49,817 nt of DNA from JAICIG01 sp035532215 (GCA_035532215.1 DATKRK010000238.1:1-49817), one strand, 5' to 3'. Shown: positions 25,275 to 34,397, counted from the first letter of the stretch. A program made the numbers and translations. Notes: generated by a model not told the origin, from the letters alone.

Positions 25275-26345
25275 TCACTCTTCTTCCTCGTCCTCTTCGG
25301 GCGACAAATAAACGTCGGCCGCCACGGGCTCGGACACCTCGCCGATTTTTTCATAGCGCCGCCCGTTGTTGAGCGCGGCGTTCCAACGGGCGAAGACTTC
25401 GCGCGGCGACGTTGCGCCCCCGGCCAGAGCGCTGGAGGCCGGCCGAGTATCGTACAACCCTTCGTCGTCCTCGTCTTCGTCGTACTCCTGCTCGCAGAGG
25501 TTTTCCAAGCGGGCGGGCGCCATCCGATCGTGGACGAACACCACGCGGTCGCGGATTTGCTCCCAGCGCGCGGCGTTCACGTGCGACTCGGCGAGGAACC
25601 GCTCTTGTAGCTGCTCTTCGTAAAACTCGTCGATGGCGGCGGCCCAGCGCGCTCGCACCGCCGTCACGAGGATCGGCGTAAATTCCTGGCCGCGTTTCTC
25701 GCAATGACGGCGAATCTCCGCTTCCGTCGGACCGCCGCGCGCAATCATCCAATCCATGCTTTCGGCGTAAGCCCGCTCGAAATAGCCGGCGAACCCCTCG
25801 GGCGGAACGGACTCCATCGGTTTGGCCGGCCGCTCGGCCAGAAAAAGCTTCAGCAGTTCCTCGGCCGGCGCCTTTTCGTGATAGCGGATGACGTTGTTTT
25901 CCGCCCGGTCGAGCAGCGTATCGGCCAGGTTGGCATAGGTCAGCTTGCTGCCGTCCTGATAGCGCGTGACGAGGTCGAGCCACACGCCGGCCTGCGGATG
26001 TTCGTAGACGATGGCATGCACGTTTTCGGCGGGTAGCTGGAAGGCCTGCATCACGACCTCGCCCGGCTCCATGGCGAAGCCGCCGATTTCTTGGAAATGC
26101 GCGCGTCGCAACGGCTCGACGAGCGCCGCGGCTTCGTCGGCTCGTTGCCAACGGACGGTCTCGATGCGCCGCAGCTCGATGCGCAGCGGCGGGACCGGGC
26201 CGCCGAGTTTTTCCGCCAAGCCGGCGAGTCCGCCCAGCGATTTGCCTAGTTTGCGCGTCAACCAGCGCAGCCACAGCACGAGCATCAACACGCAGATGGC
26301 GAACGCCGTCACCAGCGCGCCGACGATGATCAGAAACAACTTCAT
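25275..26345 (-). CDS. Membrane-anchored protein of unknown function, paralogue 1
   Basis: 356 residues from ATG 26345, with GGAG 7 bases upstream. One N-terminal membrane helix (FLIIVGALVTAFAICVLMLVLWL) is followed by a large soluble part. Shared with the neighbour are AIVYE, GVWLDLVTRY, DTLLDRAEN, ERPAKPM, AESMDW and, near the end, ARWNAALNNGRRYEKIGEVS. The tail is a run of acidic residues. No enzyme motif was recognised. It is the second gene of a tandem pair (33 bases apart), certainly a duplication. With one N-terminal helix the soluble part could lie on either side of the membrane. Confidence 0.75.
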   Translation of the reverse strand: MKLFLIIVGALVTAFAICVLMLVLWLRWLTRKLGKSLGGLAGLAEKLGGPVPPLRIELRRIETVRWQRADEAAALVEPLRRAHFQEIGGFAMEPGEVVMQAFQLPAENVHAIVYEHPQAGVWLDLVTRYQDGSKLTYANLADTLLDRAENNVIRYHEKAPAEELLKLFLAERPAKPMESVPPEGFAGYFERAYAESMDWMIARGGPTEAEIRRHCEKRGQEFTPILVTAVRARWAAAIDEFYEEQLQERFLAESHVNAARWEQIRDRVVFVHDRMAPARLENLCEQEYDEDEDDEGLYDTRPASSALAGGATSPREVFARWNAALNNGRRYEKIGEVSEPVAADVYLSPEEDEEEE

Positions 26346-26378
26346 GGCGATTCTCCGGACTTTGAAATATCGGCGCAA

Positions 26379-27425
26379 CTAGGGATATCCGGCCGGCAAG
26401 TAAACGTCAGCCACGACCGGCTGCGAGACTTCGCCCACCTTCTCGTACTTGCGGCCGTTGGTTTGCGCCGCATTCCATCTGGCAAAAGCCGAACGCCGCG
26501 AGCCCGAGCCTTCTGCCGCAGAATCCGAACCGGGGCCGCCTTCCTCGTCGAAAAACTCGTGAAAGGTTTCGTCGCAGAGTTCCTCCAGCCGGTCGAAAGC
26601 TGTCCGGTCGTGAATGACGATCAACCGGTCGCCAATCTGTCCCCAGCGCTGGGCTTCCCGCGAATCGGACAAAAACTGCTCGCGGCATTGCCGCTGATAG
26701 AAGTCGTCGATAGCCGCCGCCCAGATTCTCAGGACAGCCATCACCACGGCGGGCGAGCATTCTTCGCCGCGGCTTTCGTACTGGCGGCGTAGTTCCGCTT
26801 CACTGATTCCGCCGCGCGCCATTCTCCAGTCCATGCTTTCGGCGTGGGCCTGCTCGAAGAAGCCGACGAATTCGTCGGCCGATACGGGCCTCATGGGCTT
26901 CGCCGGGCGATCGGCCAAGAAACGGCCGAGCAGCTCTTCGGCGGTCAGGCCTTCGTGAAAGCGAATCACGTCGTTTTCCGCCCGGTCGAGCAGCGTGTCG
27001 CGCAGCGTGGAATAGGCGACCTTTTCGCCGTCCAGATACCGCGTGACCAGATCGAGCCACACGCCCGACTTGGGGCTCTCGTAGACGATTGCATACGCCG
27101 CTTCGGCCGGCTTCGAGAACGCCTGGAGCAAACGCTTCGTCGGCTCGACCCGGAAACCGCCGATTTCGTCGAACCCCGACCGGCGCAAAGCGTCCTCGAT
27201 CGCTTGGACCTCCTCGGCCTGCTGCCACTGGATCGCGTCGAGCTTCACGAGCTTGATCCGCGGCGGCGGGATCGAGTAATTCAATTCGTCCACGAGATCA
27301 TCCAATTGATCTTCGACGCCGCCGAAAAACTTGCGGGCCAATCGCCGCAGCCAAATCGCCAACACCAACAAGCAGATGGCGAAGCCCGTCACCACCGCGC
27401 CGACGATAATCAAAAACAGCTTCAC
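26379..27425 (-). CDS. Membrane-anchored protein of unknown function, paralogue 2
   Basis: 348 residues from GTG 27425 (GGGGAAG upstream); an in-frame start at 27467 would put residues in front of the membrane helix that the paralogue lacks. It has the same design: a helix (FLIIVGAVVTGFAICLLVLAIWL), then conserved blocks AIVYESPKSGVWLDLVTRY, DTLLDRAENDVIRFHEG, DRPAKPM, AESMDWRMARGG, and the end block ARWNAAQTNGRKYEKVGEVS. Overall similarity to its neighbour is perhaps half the positions, so the duplication is old. Function unknown. It is the upstream gene of the pair and probably sets expression of both. Confidence 0.75.
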   Translation of the reverse strand: MKLFLIIVGAVVTGFAICLLVLAIWLRRLARKFFGGVEDQLDDLVDELNYSIPPPRIKLVKLDAIQWQQAEEVQAIEDALRRSGFDEIGGFRVEPTKRLLQAFSKPAEAAYAIVYESPKSGVWLDLVTRYLDGEKVAYSTLRDTLLDRAENDVIRFHEGLTAEELLGRFLADRPAKPMRPVSADEFVGFFEQAHAESMDWRMARGGISEAELRRQYESRGEECSPAVVMAVLRIWAAAIDDFYQRQCREQFLSDSREAQRWGQIGDRLIVIHDRTAFDRLEELCDETFHEFFDEEGGPGSDSAAEGSGSRRSAFARWNAAQTNGRKYEKVGEVSQPVVADVYLPAGYP

Positions 27426-27689
27426 GGCAACTTCCCCGGAGTTGGCGCCGCGGGACTTGCCCGCCACGAGTCGAGGGCGACGGCCAAGGCCCGCGCTGGC
27501 CGCCGCCGTGCCGGAATTACGTTAGACTAAGAACAATCGCCGTGCAATCATTTCCAATGTGCCGAAAAACGAGCGGTAATGTCGGTTGCTTTTGCCAGTC
27601 GTTCAGCGCGTTGCGTAGCGGGTCGCAGCCAGCTCACAACTGAAGGCGACGAGTTCCAGGAATTGCAACCAGAAAGAAGGAGATCGGTC

Positions 27690-28025
27690 ATGTGGCAGTG
27701 GCCTTGGCAAAAGCAACCCGAGCCGATTCGTCCGCCGAAAGTGGGCGGAACCCGCGCGCCCGACCGGGTGCTGCGGATCGACTTCAGCCGGCCGCACGAT
27801 TTTCACTTCCGGTTTTTCAGCGGTGGCGAATGCGTATTGTTGGCTTGCATCCTCGACGGCTTCACAACGCCCGTCGATGACGACGGAAACCAACTCGGCG
27901 GCGGGCGCGAATGGGGGCATGACCGCTGGCTCGTGCTGCGCAAGCCCGACGGCCGGCGCTTCTACGTGCAGCGCGAGGGCTTGCAGTTTATTGAGGAAAC
28001 CGAGCACGACCGACTGCCCGCCTAA
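27690..28025 (+). CDS. Hypothetical protein
   Basis: 111 residues with AAGGAG placed well before ATG 27690; an upstream in-frame ATG (27579) is unlikely. It starts MWQWPWQKQPEPIRPP, then has a beta-rich body (RVLRIDFSRPHDFHFRFFSGG, WLVLRKPDGRRFYVQREGL). No family recognised. Codon use is host-like. The unusual Trp-rich N-terminus could be a binding tail. Confidence 0.6.
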   Translation: MWQWPWQKQPEPIRPPKVGGTRAPDRVLRIDFSRPHDFHFRFFSGGECVLLACILDGFTTPVDDDGNQLGGGREWGHDRWLVLRKPDGRRFYVQREGLQFIEETEHDRLPA

Positions 28026-28141
28026 CCCGTCAAGATCGAGGGCCATCGCGTCGAGCGACGAATTTGAGGAGCATTGGCGAGAGGCCCAAGTAAAACTATG
28101 ATGTATCTTGGATGTGTTTAATAAAAGGTCAGGAGTTCACT

Positions 28142-28582
28142 TTGAGCAACGCTGAAGCGCCGACTCGCGATTATTTTCGACGAGACCAGAGGAGTGGCAT
28201 CTCTCCTCTCAATCTCGCGAAGGACTGCACGTACGCGGAGCATATTGTGCATGCTCGCGGCAAGCGAAGCCAGTTTACAAGCGTATCCCTGGATTTGAGC
28301 AACATCTGCGACTTCGGGGACGCCGACTACAAGTTAAAGCGAGAGGTTATAGCGACAGACGGGCACACCCTCGTGGAACATGAAGCCTTGATCGCTGAAT
28401 TGCGAAGGGTTGCCAAAGAAGAAGCGAAGGAAGATCGACTTAGAGCTGTTCAGGCCTTAAGGTACGCCACTCGTCGGAAAGAAGGCCTTGTCAGTTGGTC
28501 GTTCGATCTCTCGGGAATAGCCCGAAAGGACCTGATCAGTTGGGCCGAGAAGTCGGTCCAAAAGTACTTTGCCCAGGTATAG
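28142..28582 (+). CDS. Hypothetical protein, first gene of a lower-GC pair; possible ADP-ribosyltransferase-like fold
   Basis: 146 residues if it starts at TTG 28142, which has AGGAG 7 bases upstream; ATG 28112 in frame lacks such a site. The segment HARGKRSQFTSVSLDL looks like the start of some ADP-ribosyltransferase-type domains (an Arg followed by a hydrophobic-S/T-x-S strand), and DGHTLVEHEALIAELR adds a candidate Glu. The C-terminus (LVSWSFDLSGIARKDLISWA) is predicted helical. This resemblance is weak and only suggestive. GC content is clearly below the neighbours. It ends 4 bases before the next gene's ATG. Confidence 0.55.
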   Translation: MSNAEAPTRDYFRRDQRSGISPLNLAKDCTYAEHIVHARGKRSQFTSVSLDLSNICDFGDADYKLKREVIATDGHTLVEHEALIAELRRVAKEEAKEDRLRAVQALRYATRRKEGLVSWSFDLSGIARKDLISWAEKSVQKYFAQV

Positions 28583-28586
28583 ACCG

Positions 28587-29387
28587 ATGGACGAGCTATT
28601 CAGTTGCCGCAACTGCATTCAGAACTGTGGACAAAGTCTCAATGCCGGGAATGGCGCGGGGTATTGTTTGAAACACAATTCCGTTATTCCTCGGCCGAAC
28701 ACAACGACCTGCAAGTACCTCCACAGGAAAGATCTGCCGCATTTTGTCGTTGAGGAAGGAATCCGCGAACATGCGGCCGAGCACGCACTTTTTCCTCGAC
28801 TCGTTGCTCTAGACACAAAGGAGCCGATCGAACGCATTGCTTACAGCGAAAAATACAATTGGGAAAGAGGGGAGTTCGATCCGCTTACCAATGCGCTGGC
28901 ACAATACTTTAAGGCAGAACGGAGATGGGTGTTAATCCAAGCCTTCACCGGAGGAGCCGACGGCCGCCGTTCTCTTGCCCACGCCTCTCTCGTGCGTCAT
29001 TACATCGATCATTGCAACACTTGGACCAGTTCTTACAGATTGGTGCTGGGGTTGCTCGAAGAAATCGACGAGACTCCTAATTTCACTCGCAAAGCCCTTG
29101 TCGCCTCAGATGGCGTCTCGATAGATGAGATAGCCGAGCACGCTTTGTGGGACGTAGTCTTTGTTAGGTTGTCAGCCATCCAGGAATACGGTTGGCACGC
29201 TGGTTTGGAGAATCTCATGTGGGCCAGTGATGCTGTGAACGGCTCGTTGATCGAGTTGGATTGGGGCAGGCTGCAAAGCGAGCTTTACAAGCTTCGCACC
29301 GAATGGATGCATGAAATCATATCTCACGCCAAAGCACACGACGCGTTCTTCCCCAAACCGGAGATCGAACAAGAGGACGCAGATTAG
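28587..29387 (+). CDS. Hypothetical Cys-rich N-terminus protein, second gene of the pair
   Basis: 266 residues from ATG 28587, 4 bases after the upstream stop; an alternative TTG start at 28569 would overlap it. The N-terminus has a possible metal-binding cluster (SCRNCIQNCGQSL, then GYCLKH and TTCKYL). The rest is predicted helical with many aromatic residues (EHALWDVVFVRLSAIQEYGW, WMHEIISHAKAHDAFFP). No family recognised. Lower-GC codon use, as in its partner, suggests joint transfer. Tight spacing implies that the two work together. Confidence 0.6.
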   Translation: MDELFSCRNCIQNCGQSLNAGNGAGYCLKHNSVIPRPNTTTCKYLHRKDLPHFVVEEGIREHAAEHALFPRLVALDTKEPIERIAYSEKYNWERGEFDPLTNALAQYFKAERRWVLIQAFTGGADGRRSLAHASLVRHYIDHCNTWTSSYRLVLGLLEEIDETPNFTRKALVASDGVSIDEIAEHALWDVVFVRLSAIQEYGWHAGLENLMWASDAVNGSLIELDWGRLQSELYKLRTEWMHEIISHAKAHDAFFPKPEIEQEDAD

Positions 29388-29696
29388 AGGTCCATGCCCC
29401 GCACAACGAGACGCGCGGCCTTTGCGTTCCCTCCACGTCAGCTTTGGCGCGGGCAGAACGTACGGCTCCTTGGCCGGCAACCGGCATTCGAGCCCCAGGG
29501 CAGACTCGCTGAAATCTGAGCGTCTGGTTTATTGCCTTTCCGGGCAATGAATGCCGTTCTGATTCGCGCGATGACGGGCGTGCTTGTAACGCACATTCAT
29601 TGCCCGGCCATTCCTCAAAAAACGCATGGTGACGCCGCCGCGCGACGAAAACCGCCACAGATTTCCCGAAGCGAATAGAGCTTCACGGATGCTGCG
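29388..29696. other. Convergent gap with a hairpin
   Basis: About 310 bases between the zinc-cluster gene (plus) and the trypsin-like gene (minus). A perfect 14-base inverted repeat, ccgggcaatgaatg (29540-29553) and its complement (29594-29607), with a 40-base loop may stop transcription from both sides or be a repeat element. No gene seen. Confidence 0.45.
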
Positions 29697-30458
29697 TCAA
29701 GGCACAACCAGTCCAAGTCGTTGCAAATGTTCACCGAGGGTAGAACCAAGCAGCTTTGACGGAACGTTGCGAAGCGAACCGGCGGCAATTGCTATCCCGA
29801 ACTGCAAACCTTCGACCTTGATGAACGTTTCTTCACCTTTCCCTGCTATGGTCTCCTTTTCTCGGAAGACTTCCATCTCGATGGACCGGTTCCCAATGAA
29901 CATTCCCCCCACTCCGACTCGATTGGGCAGTACGATCGACAGCGGCGCCCCCGACAAGCCTTTGGGTGCGGGAAAAGAAAGCTCATAAACCGTAGGCCCT
30001 GCCTTCAGTTCGCGAAACTTTTCGACAAACGCCACGATGTACCCTTTGAATGCGCGCGAGGTAACTATGCCAGCCTCGTGATCAAGTGCAAACGGGAATC
30101 CGCCCGTTCTCACGTCAGTCAACGGCGCGCAATGGCCAAACAGCCACGGAGGAGTGCCAACGTCAGGTATCTGCTCGGCCTCAATGATTCCAACATCGTA
30201 CTCGTCGACTGTCTCGGTGCGTTTGACTCTGGCAATGCCCAGCGGCCCCGAGATTAGCCCTTCGCGGAAACCGCCAAAGCCGAGGCCCGCGACCTCGCTA
30301 CCCTCCAACGCCATGACGCAGTGGCCGGCCGTCAAATAAAAGTCGTTGCCGATGCAGAACGCAGTTCCGAAAACGTGCTTTGCGCGCAGTTTGCCGCCTT
30401 CGTCGTGCGCCGCTCCAACGACGCCGAACACAGCTTGTTTTTTTGCTATTTCATGCAT
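29697..30458 (-). CDS. Trypsin-like serine protease, cytoplasmic
   Basis: 253 residues, no signal peptide. The triad fits the trypsin fold: His in FYLTAGHCVMAL (near residue 47), Asp in DEYDVGIIEAE (near 88) and Ser in PKGLSGAPLSIV (near 169), the SGAP form common in bacterial stand-alone trypsins. There is no PDZ domain. Such small proteases are often found in bacterial immune or effector loci, where they act on a partner protein. This one converges on the two unknown genes at 28142-29387. Lower GC than the core genes also argues for transfer. Confidence 0.8.
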   Translation of the reverse strand: MHEIAKKQAVFGVVGAAHDEGGKLRAKHVFGTAFCIGNDFYLTAGHCVMALEGSEVAGLGFGGFREGLISGPLGIARVKRTETVDEYDVGIIEAEQIPDVGTPPWLFGHCAPLTDVRTGGFPFALDHEAGIVTSRAFKGYIVAFVEKFRELKAGPTVYELSFPAPKGLSGAPLSIVLPNRVGVGGMFIGNRSIEMEVFREKETIAGKGEETFIKVEGLQFGIAIAAGSLRNVPSKLLGSTLGEHLQRLGLVVP

Positions 30459-31344
30459 CCACGGTCTCCTCGAAGTCTCGGTCGTGCTTCAGTGCAATTG
30501 ATGCCGTATTGGTCGGCACGCTAGGCCGCTGGGCTGACGGTTCGACGCGGCCGCCTTTTCGCCTAAAGCAACCCTGTAAAAGCGAGTCCAAGCCAAGCGC
30601 ATCTCAAAGGGCAGCATTCTTCCAAAAACGCTGACGGTTTAGTGATGTCGTTCAGACAGTAGGAGGATAATCTATGAGCCGGTCGCCGCCATTGGCGTGC
30701 ATCGCCCTGGTCATGCGAGGCGAACTTCACAAGCTGCACTAGCAAACGCGGACGCCCAGAGTCTATCGTACTGTGAGGCGACATAGGAGCCGAATGGGGC
30801 TGCGGCGTAGCGACGGGATCGGCCGGTGGTTCCGGCTTTATCAACGCCGATTGGCGGCTTGAGGGAGGAGATGGATGGCGCGAGGTCGATCGGGTAACGT
30901 CGAGCGGCGCGGGCGCCGGACGGCTTGTCGGACGGCAGCGAGATGGGGGAACTTCATGATTTATAACGCGACTTATTTGGTGAACGACTCGCCGGAGGGG
31001 CAAGCCGCGCCGCGGGCCGAGAATTCCAGGCCCGGCGCCGCACGGAGCGCTCGCTGCATATAGCTGCATTATAAGCGAAGATTAGGCTCGCAAGGCGAAT
31101 TGATGGCAATGATCGGCTCTAAAATGCCTCGGTTTGCTCACCCCGTCGCGGCTTGTGCGGGCAAAGACCCTGGAATTCTCGGCAAGTGCGAAAGCGGCGC
31201 GGCGGCGGAAATGAAAAACAGCGCAGCGATATAAATCGTCATGGATATAAATCATCAGCGCGGCAAAGAGACTATCAACCGCGCCGTCTTGGCCGATAAG
31301 TCTGGCCGCACGATCGATTTTGCCGCTGCCGCGAACAGTCTGCC
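30459..31344. other. Gene-poor region of about 890 bases
   Basis: I see no convincing gene. One small frame, 30957-31064 (starting MIYNATYLVNDSPEG, preceded by GGGGGAAC), has a fair ribosome binding site but codes for only 35 residues. A near-tandem 16-base repeat built on gatataaatc occurs at about 31227-31258. The region may contain decayed genes or an unrecognised RNA. Confidence 0.35.
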
Positions 31345-32280
31345 CTAGGCCGCCGCCTGGTGCAGGCCGCGCATGATGGCGTCGATCACGGCGGTCGTGT
31401 CGACGCCGGTGGCGACGTCCATGTTGGCTCGCCACTCGGGCAGGTTGCGGCGATCGAAGACCGTGGCCCCCAGCGTCAACTCGCCGTGCGTTTCCACGTC
31501 GCCAGCCAGCCGCTCGGTGGTGAACAACTCGGGGTTCAAAGCGGCGACCAGGGCCACGGCATCGTGCAGCAAAATGCCTTCCAACCCGAGCAGTTGACGG
31601 TGCGAACGGAAAGCGAACGGCAGAATACGCCGCAAAAATCGCCCGGCGTTGGTCGATTCGTCGGGCAACTGGTCGAGCAAATCGTAGGTCATCACCACCT
31701 GGTTCGTCGCGTCGAGCGGAACCAGGGTTTTGGTCGTTCGCGAGCGGAAAACTTCGCGGGCCGCGGCCGGGTCGCAGTAGATATTGAACTCCGCGGCCGG
31801 CGTGATGTTACCCGCAGCGCGAACGGCGCCGCCCATGATAATCAACTGGCCCACCTGGTCGGCCAGACCGGGGTCGCGGCGAAAGGCGTTGGCGATATTG
31901 GTCAAAGGCCCCAGAGCGACGATCGTGATCGAATCGGGCGCCGCGCGGATTTCGTCGGTAATCACCTTTTCCGCCGGGTGCTGATGGTGCAGTTCGGCGA
32001 CCGGAAAGCCGGCGTTGCCCAGGCCATCGGCCCCGAAAATCGCCCGCGAATCGACCAGCGGCGCCTGCTCGGGCTGCACGGCGGCCCCGACTCGCGGCCA
32101 GCGCGGCGGGTCGAGCTGCTCGATGATCGTCTGCACGTTGCGGGTCGCTTGTTCCGCCGGCACGTTGCCGGCCACGGCCGTGACTGCCACCACTTCCAGT
32201 CGCGGGTCGAATAGAGCCATGGTCAGCGCCACGGCATCGTCGATACCCGGGTCGACGTCGAGGATCACTTTGCGGACCAT
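31345..32280 (-). CDS. Nucleoside hydrolase (inosine-uridine preferring family)
   Basis: 311 residues, normal length. The hallmark DVDPGIDDA calcium-binding motif lies at residues 8-16. Further family blocks are GNVPAEQATRN, ALGPLTNIANAF, LIIMGGAVRAAGNITPAAEFNIYCDPAAA and, near the C-terminus, LHDAVALVAALNP (His/Asp metal and substrate ligands). It cleaves the N-glycosidic bond of ribonucleosides to free base and ribose in nucleoside salvage. It is cytoplasmic and divergent from trpD across 130-180 bases. Confidence 0.93.
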   Translation of the reverse strand: MVRKVILDVDPGIDDAVALTMALFDPRLEVVAVTAVAGNVPAEQATRNVQTIIEQLDPPRWPRVGAAVQPEQAPLVDSRAIFGADGLGNAGFPVAELHHQHPAEKVITDEIRAAPDSITIVALGPLTNIANAFRRDPGLADQVGQLIIMGGAVRAAGNITPAAEFNIYCDPAAAREVFRSRTTKTLVPLDATNQVVMTYDLLDQLPDESTNAGRFLRRILPFAFRSHRQLLGLEGILLHDAVALVAALNPELFTTERLAGDVETHGELTLGATVFDRRNLPEWRANMDVATGVDTTAVIDAIMRGLHQAAA

Positions 32281-32418
32281 GCGGATCGCTTTTCACTCCA
32301 AGCCCAAGTTGCAAGAGCGTTTCCGTACACGCGCCGATTGTAGGATTTCCGCCCCGAACGAACAAGCCGCCGCCGCCAAAGCTCATCAAGTCTTGATATT
32401 CTGGTAATATTGGAGTTG

Positions 32419-32448
32419 AAATCTAAAATCCAAAATCGAAAATCCAAA
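32419..32448. repeat. AT-rich short tandem motif before trpD
   Basis: Imperfect repeats of a(a)atc(c/g/t)aaa run through this stretch. Similar A-rich strings occur between planctomycete genes. They fall inside the longest possible trpD frame, which argues that the true start lies downstream. Confidence 0.5.
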
Positions 32449-32463
32449 ACCCCAAGCCGCCCC

Positions 32464-33477
32464 TTGATCGAACGCACCCTTGGACGCCTCGCCGCCGGCG
32501 AAAACCTGTCGATGGATGAAACGGCGGTCGCCGTCGACGAGATCATGCAGGGCCGCTGGAACGAAAACCAGATCGCCCTGCTGCTCAACGGCCTGCGGCT
32601 CAAGGGCGAAACGGTCGACGAAATCGCCGGCGCGGCGCTGGCCATGCGGCGCCACATGACGCCGATCGCCAGCCGCCGCGAAGGGATCATCGATACCTGC
32701 GGAACCGGCGGCGTGGCGTCGAGCACGTTCAACATCAGCACCACCGCCGCGTTGGTCGCCGCCGCCGCCGGCGTGCCCGTGGCCAAGCACGGCAACCGCA
32801 AAGTGACCAGCCGCAGCGGCTCGGCCGACGTGCTCGCTCAGCTTGGCGTGAACCTGAACGCCAGCGTCGAGTGCGTCACGGCCTGCCTCGACGAGTTGGG
32901 CGTCTGCTTCTGCTTCGCCCCGCTGATGCACGCGGCGATGAAACACGTGGCGCCCGTGCGGCAGAAGCTCGGCGTGCGGACGATCTTCAACCTGCTCGGC
33001 CCGCTGACCAATCCGGCCGGGGCGCCGTTTCAACTGCTGGGCGTCGGCCGCGACGAATTGCGGCCGCTGTTGGCCGCCGTGCTGGCCCGGCTCGGCACTC
33101 GGCGGGCCGCGGTCGTTCGCGGCGCCGACGGGCTGGGCGAAGTCACCTTGGCCGGCGAGACGCTCGTGACCGAAGTCCGCGACAGCCAGTTGCATGAATA
33201 CGTCTGGACGCCCGCCGATTTCGGGCTCGAGCCCGCCAGTCTCGAATCCATCCAGGTCGAAGGCCCCGAGCAAAGCGCCGCGCTGGTGCGCGAGGTGCTC
33301 GCCGGCCAACCGGGGGCCGCCCGCGACATCGTGCTCATCAACGCCGCCGCCGCGCTTTGGGTCGCCGGCCGCGCCGCGAGCTTGCCCGAGGGCGTGCAAC
33401 TTGCCGCCGAGGCGATCGACACGGGTGCGGCGCGGGAGTTGTTGGCGAAGCTCGTCGAACGCACGAATGCCGGTTGA
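32464..33477 (+). CDS. trpD: Anthranilate phosphoribosyltransferase
   Basis: 337 residues from TTG 32464. A longer frame from TTG 32410 adds 18 residues made by the A-rich repeat (KSKIQNRKSK) and looks unnatural, although no start here has a clear ribosome binding site. Family motifs are complete: DTCGTGGVASSTFNIST (phosphoribosyl pyrophosphate loop), KHGNRKVTSRSGSADVLAQLG, FAPLMHAAMKHVAPVRQKLG and TIFNLLGPLTNPAGAPFQLLGV. It transfers the phosphoribosyl group to anthranilate, the second committed step of tryptophan synthesis. No other trp genes are adjacent. Confidence 0.94.
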   Translation: MIERTLGRLAAGENLSMDETAVAVDEIMQGRWNENQIALLLNGLRLKGETVDEIAGAALAMRRHMTPIASRREGIIDTCGTGGVASSTFNISTTAALVAAAAGVPVAKHGNRKVTSRSGSADVLAQLGVNLNASVECVTACLDELGVCFCFAPLMHAAMKHVAPVRQKLGVRTIFNLLGPLTNPAGAPFQLLGVGRDELRPLLAAVLARLGTRRAAVVRGADGLGEVTLAGETLVTEVRDSQLHEYVWTPADFGLEPASLESIQVEGPEQSAALVREVLAGQPGAARDIVLINAAAALWVAGRAASLPEGVQLAAEAIDTGAARELLAKLVERTNAG

Positions 33478-33483
33478 GGAAAT

Positions 33484-33885
33484 TCAAGGCGTCAGCCAAT
33501 CATCCAAGTGCAAGCTGGGGATGTGCTGGAAATCGGCCGTGTTGTGAGTAACCAGCGTCAATTGGTGCACCAACGCGACCGAGGCGATCATCAAATCAAC
33601 CGGGCTCACGCTGATGCCCTGCTTCAAAAGCGTTCCACGGAGCCGACCGAACTCAAGCGCGCATGCTTCGTCGTAGGAAATAACGATGACGTCGGTCAGC
33701 AGTTCGGTTTCAATGGCGGTTAACAGCGGCGTCGGATTGGGGCGCCGGTAAGCCCACGCGTAAAGCTCTCCCAAAACGATTGTCGGTAGATAGAGCCGGC
33801 CGGCATGTTGAACGAAACGATGAATCAGCCCGGCGGGCCGACGGAGATGCTCCGAACATGTATTCGTGTCCAATAGAAAGCTCAT
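33484..33885 (-). CDS. vapC: VapC-type PIN-domain toxin
   Basis: 133 residues. PIN-domain acidic residues are visible: Asp6 in FLLDTNTCSEH, Glu40 in IVLGELYAWAYR, Asp97 in VSPVDLMIASVAL, and Asp118 in THNTADFQHIP. This set coordinates magnesium in VapC ribonucleases, which typically cut tRNA or rRNA. The ATG overlaps the stop of the antitoxin gene as ATGA (33882-33885). It converges on trpD with 6 bases between stops. Confidence 0.9.
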   Translation of the reverse strand: MSFLLDTNTCSEHLRRPAGLIHRFVQHAGRLYLPTIVLGELYAWAYRRPNPTPLLTAIETELLTDVIVISYDEACALEFGRLRGTLLKQGISVSPVDLMIASVALVHQLTLVTHNTADFQHIPSLHLDDWLTP

Positions 33886-34127
33886 TCGGGAATCTCGGCC
33901 CGAGTGTCTTGCTTTCGGCTACGTTGAAGCTCGTCAAGGATTTTGTCATCCTCTTCAGTCCAAGAGTCCGCCAGCGCCCCCGCCGAGCGGCGGATGCCTT
34001 CGCCCCAGGGCTTTGCTTCGCGCATCGGCTTGACGACGACTTCCACCTGCTGGCCGTCGGCCACGCCGGGATCTTCGGCCAGTTCGATCGTTCGGCCATG
34101 CACGACCCCTTGGATGATTCTGCTCAT
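33882..34127 (-). CDS. VapB-like antitoxin of the VapC pair
   Basis: 81 residues from ATG 34127, chosen for the strong site AAAGGAGGCCGTC; a longer frame to 34292 is improbable. The N-terminus (SRIIQGVVHGRTIELAEDPGVADGQQVEVVVKP) forms a beta-rich fold like AbrB/DUF104-type antitoxins, and the acidic C-terminus (WTEEDDKILDELQRSR) would wrap the toxin. Start and stop overlap the toxin gene. It probably represses its own operon. Confidence 0.85.
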   Translation of the reverse strand: MSRIIQGVVHGRTIELAEDPGVADGQQVEVVVKPMREAKPWGEGIRRSAGALADSWTEEDDKILDELQRSRKQDTRAEIPE

Positions 34128-34312
34128 GACGGCCTCCTTTGCGTTCGACGATGACGGTCCAAATCCAGTGTACTTTTGCTCCAGACGGCCGGCAAATGAC
34201 GGGGCATTAGCTGCGCGTTTTCCTGGGATAGGCGTCGCATTGGTAGACGGTAGGTCGTAGGCGGCATACGGGGGCAGGAAACGACCTCGCAAGCAGCTCC
34301 TATCGCCTGACG

Positions 34313-34334
34313 TCCGCCGCTTTGTGGCGGCGGA
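34313..34334. repeat. Hairpin upstream of the restriction-modification gene
   Basis: tccgccgc (34313-34320) and gcggcgga (34327-34334) form a perfect stem with a 6-base loop, 64 bases before the ATG. It could shield the restriction gene from read-through or be part of its leader; no T-run follows. Confidence 0.35.
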
Positions 34335-34397
34335 GCGCCCGCCGGGCTACAATCGCCGCTTTCGCTTCTCGACACCCACGACGGGCCAACGGCGGGC

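Noticed and set aside
31360..32214. Long plus-strand frame opposite the nucleoside hydrolase
   Set aside because: The minus strand carries a complete enzyme with all motifs; the plus frame is a shadow.
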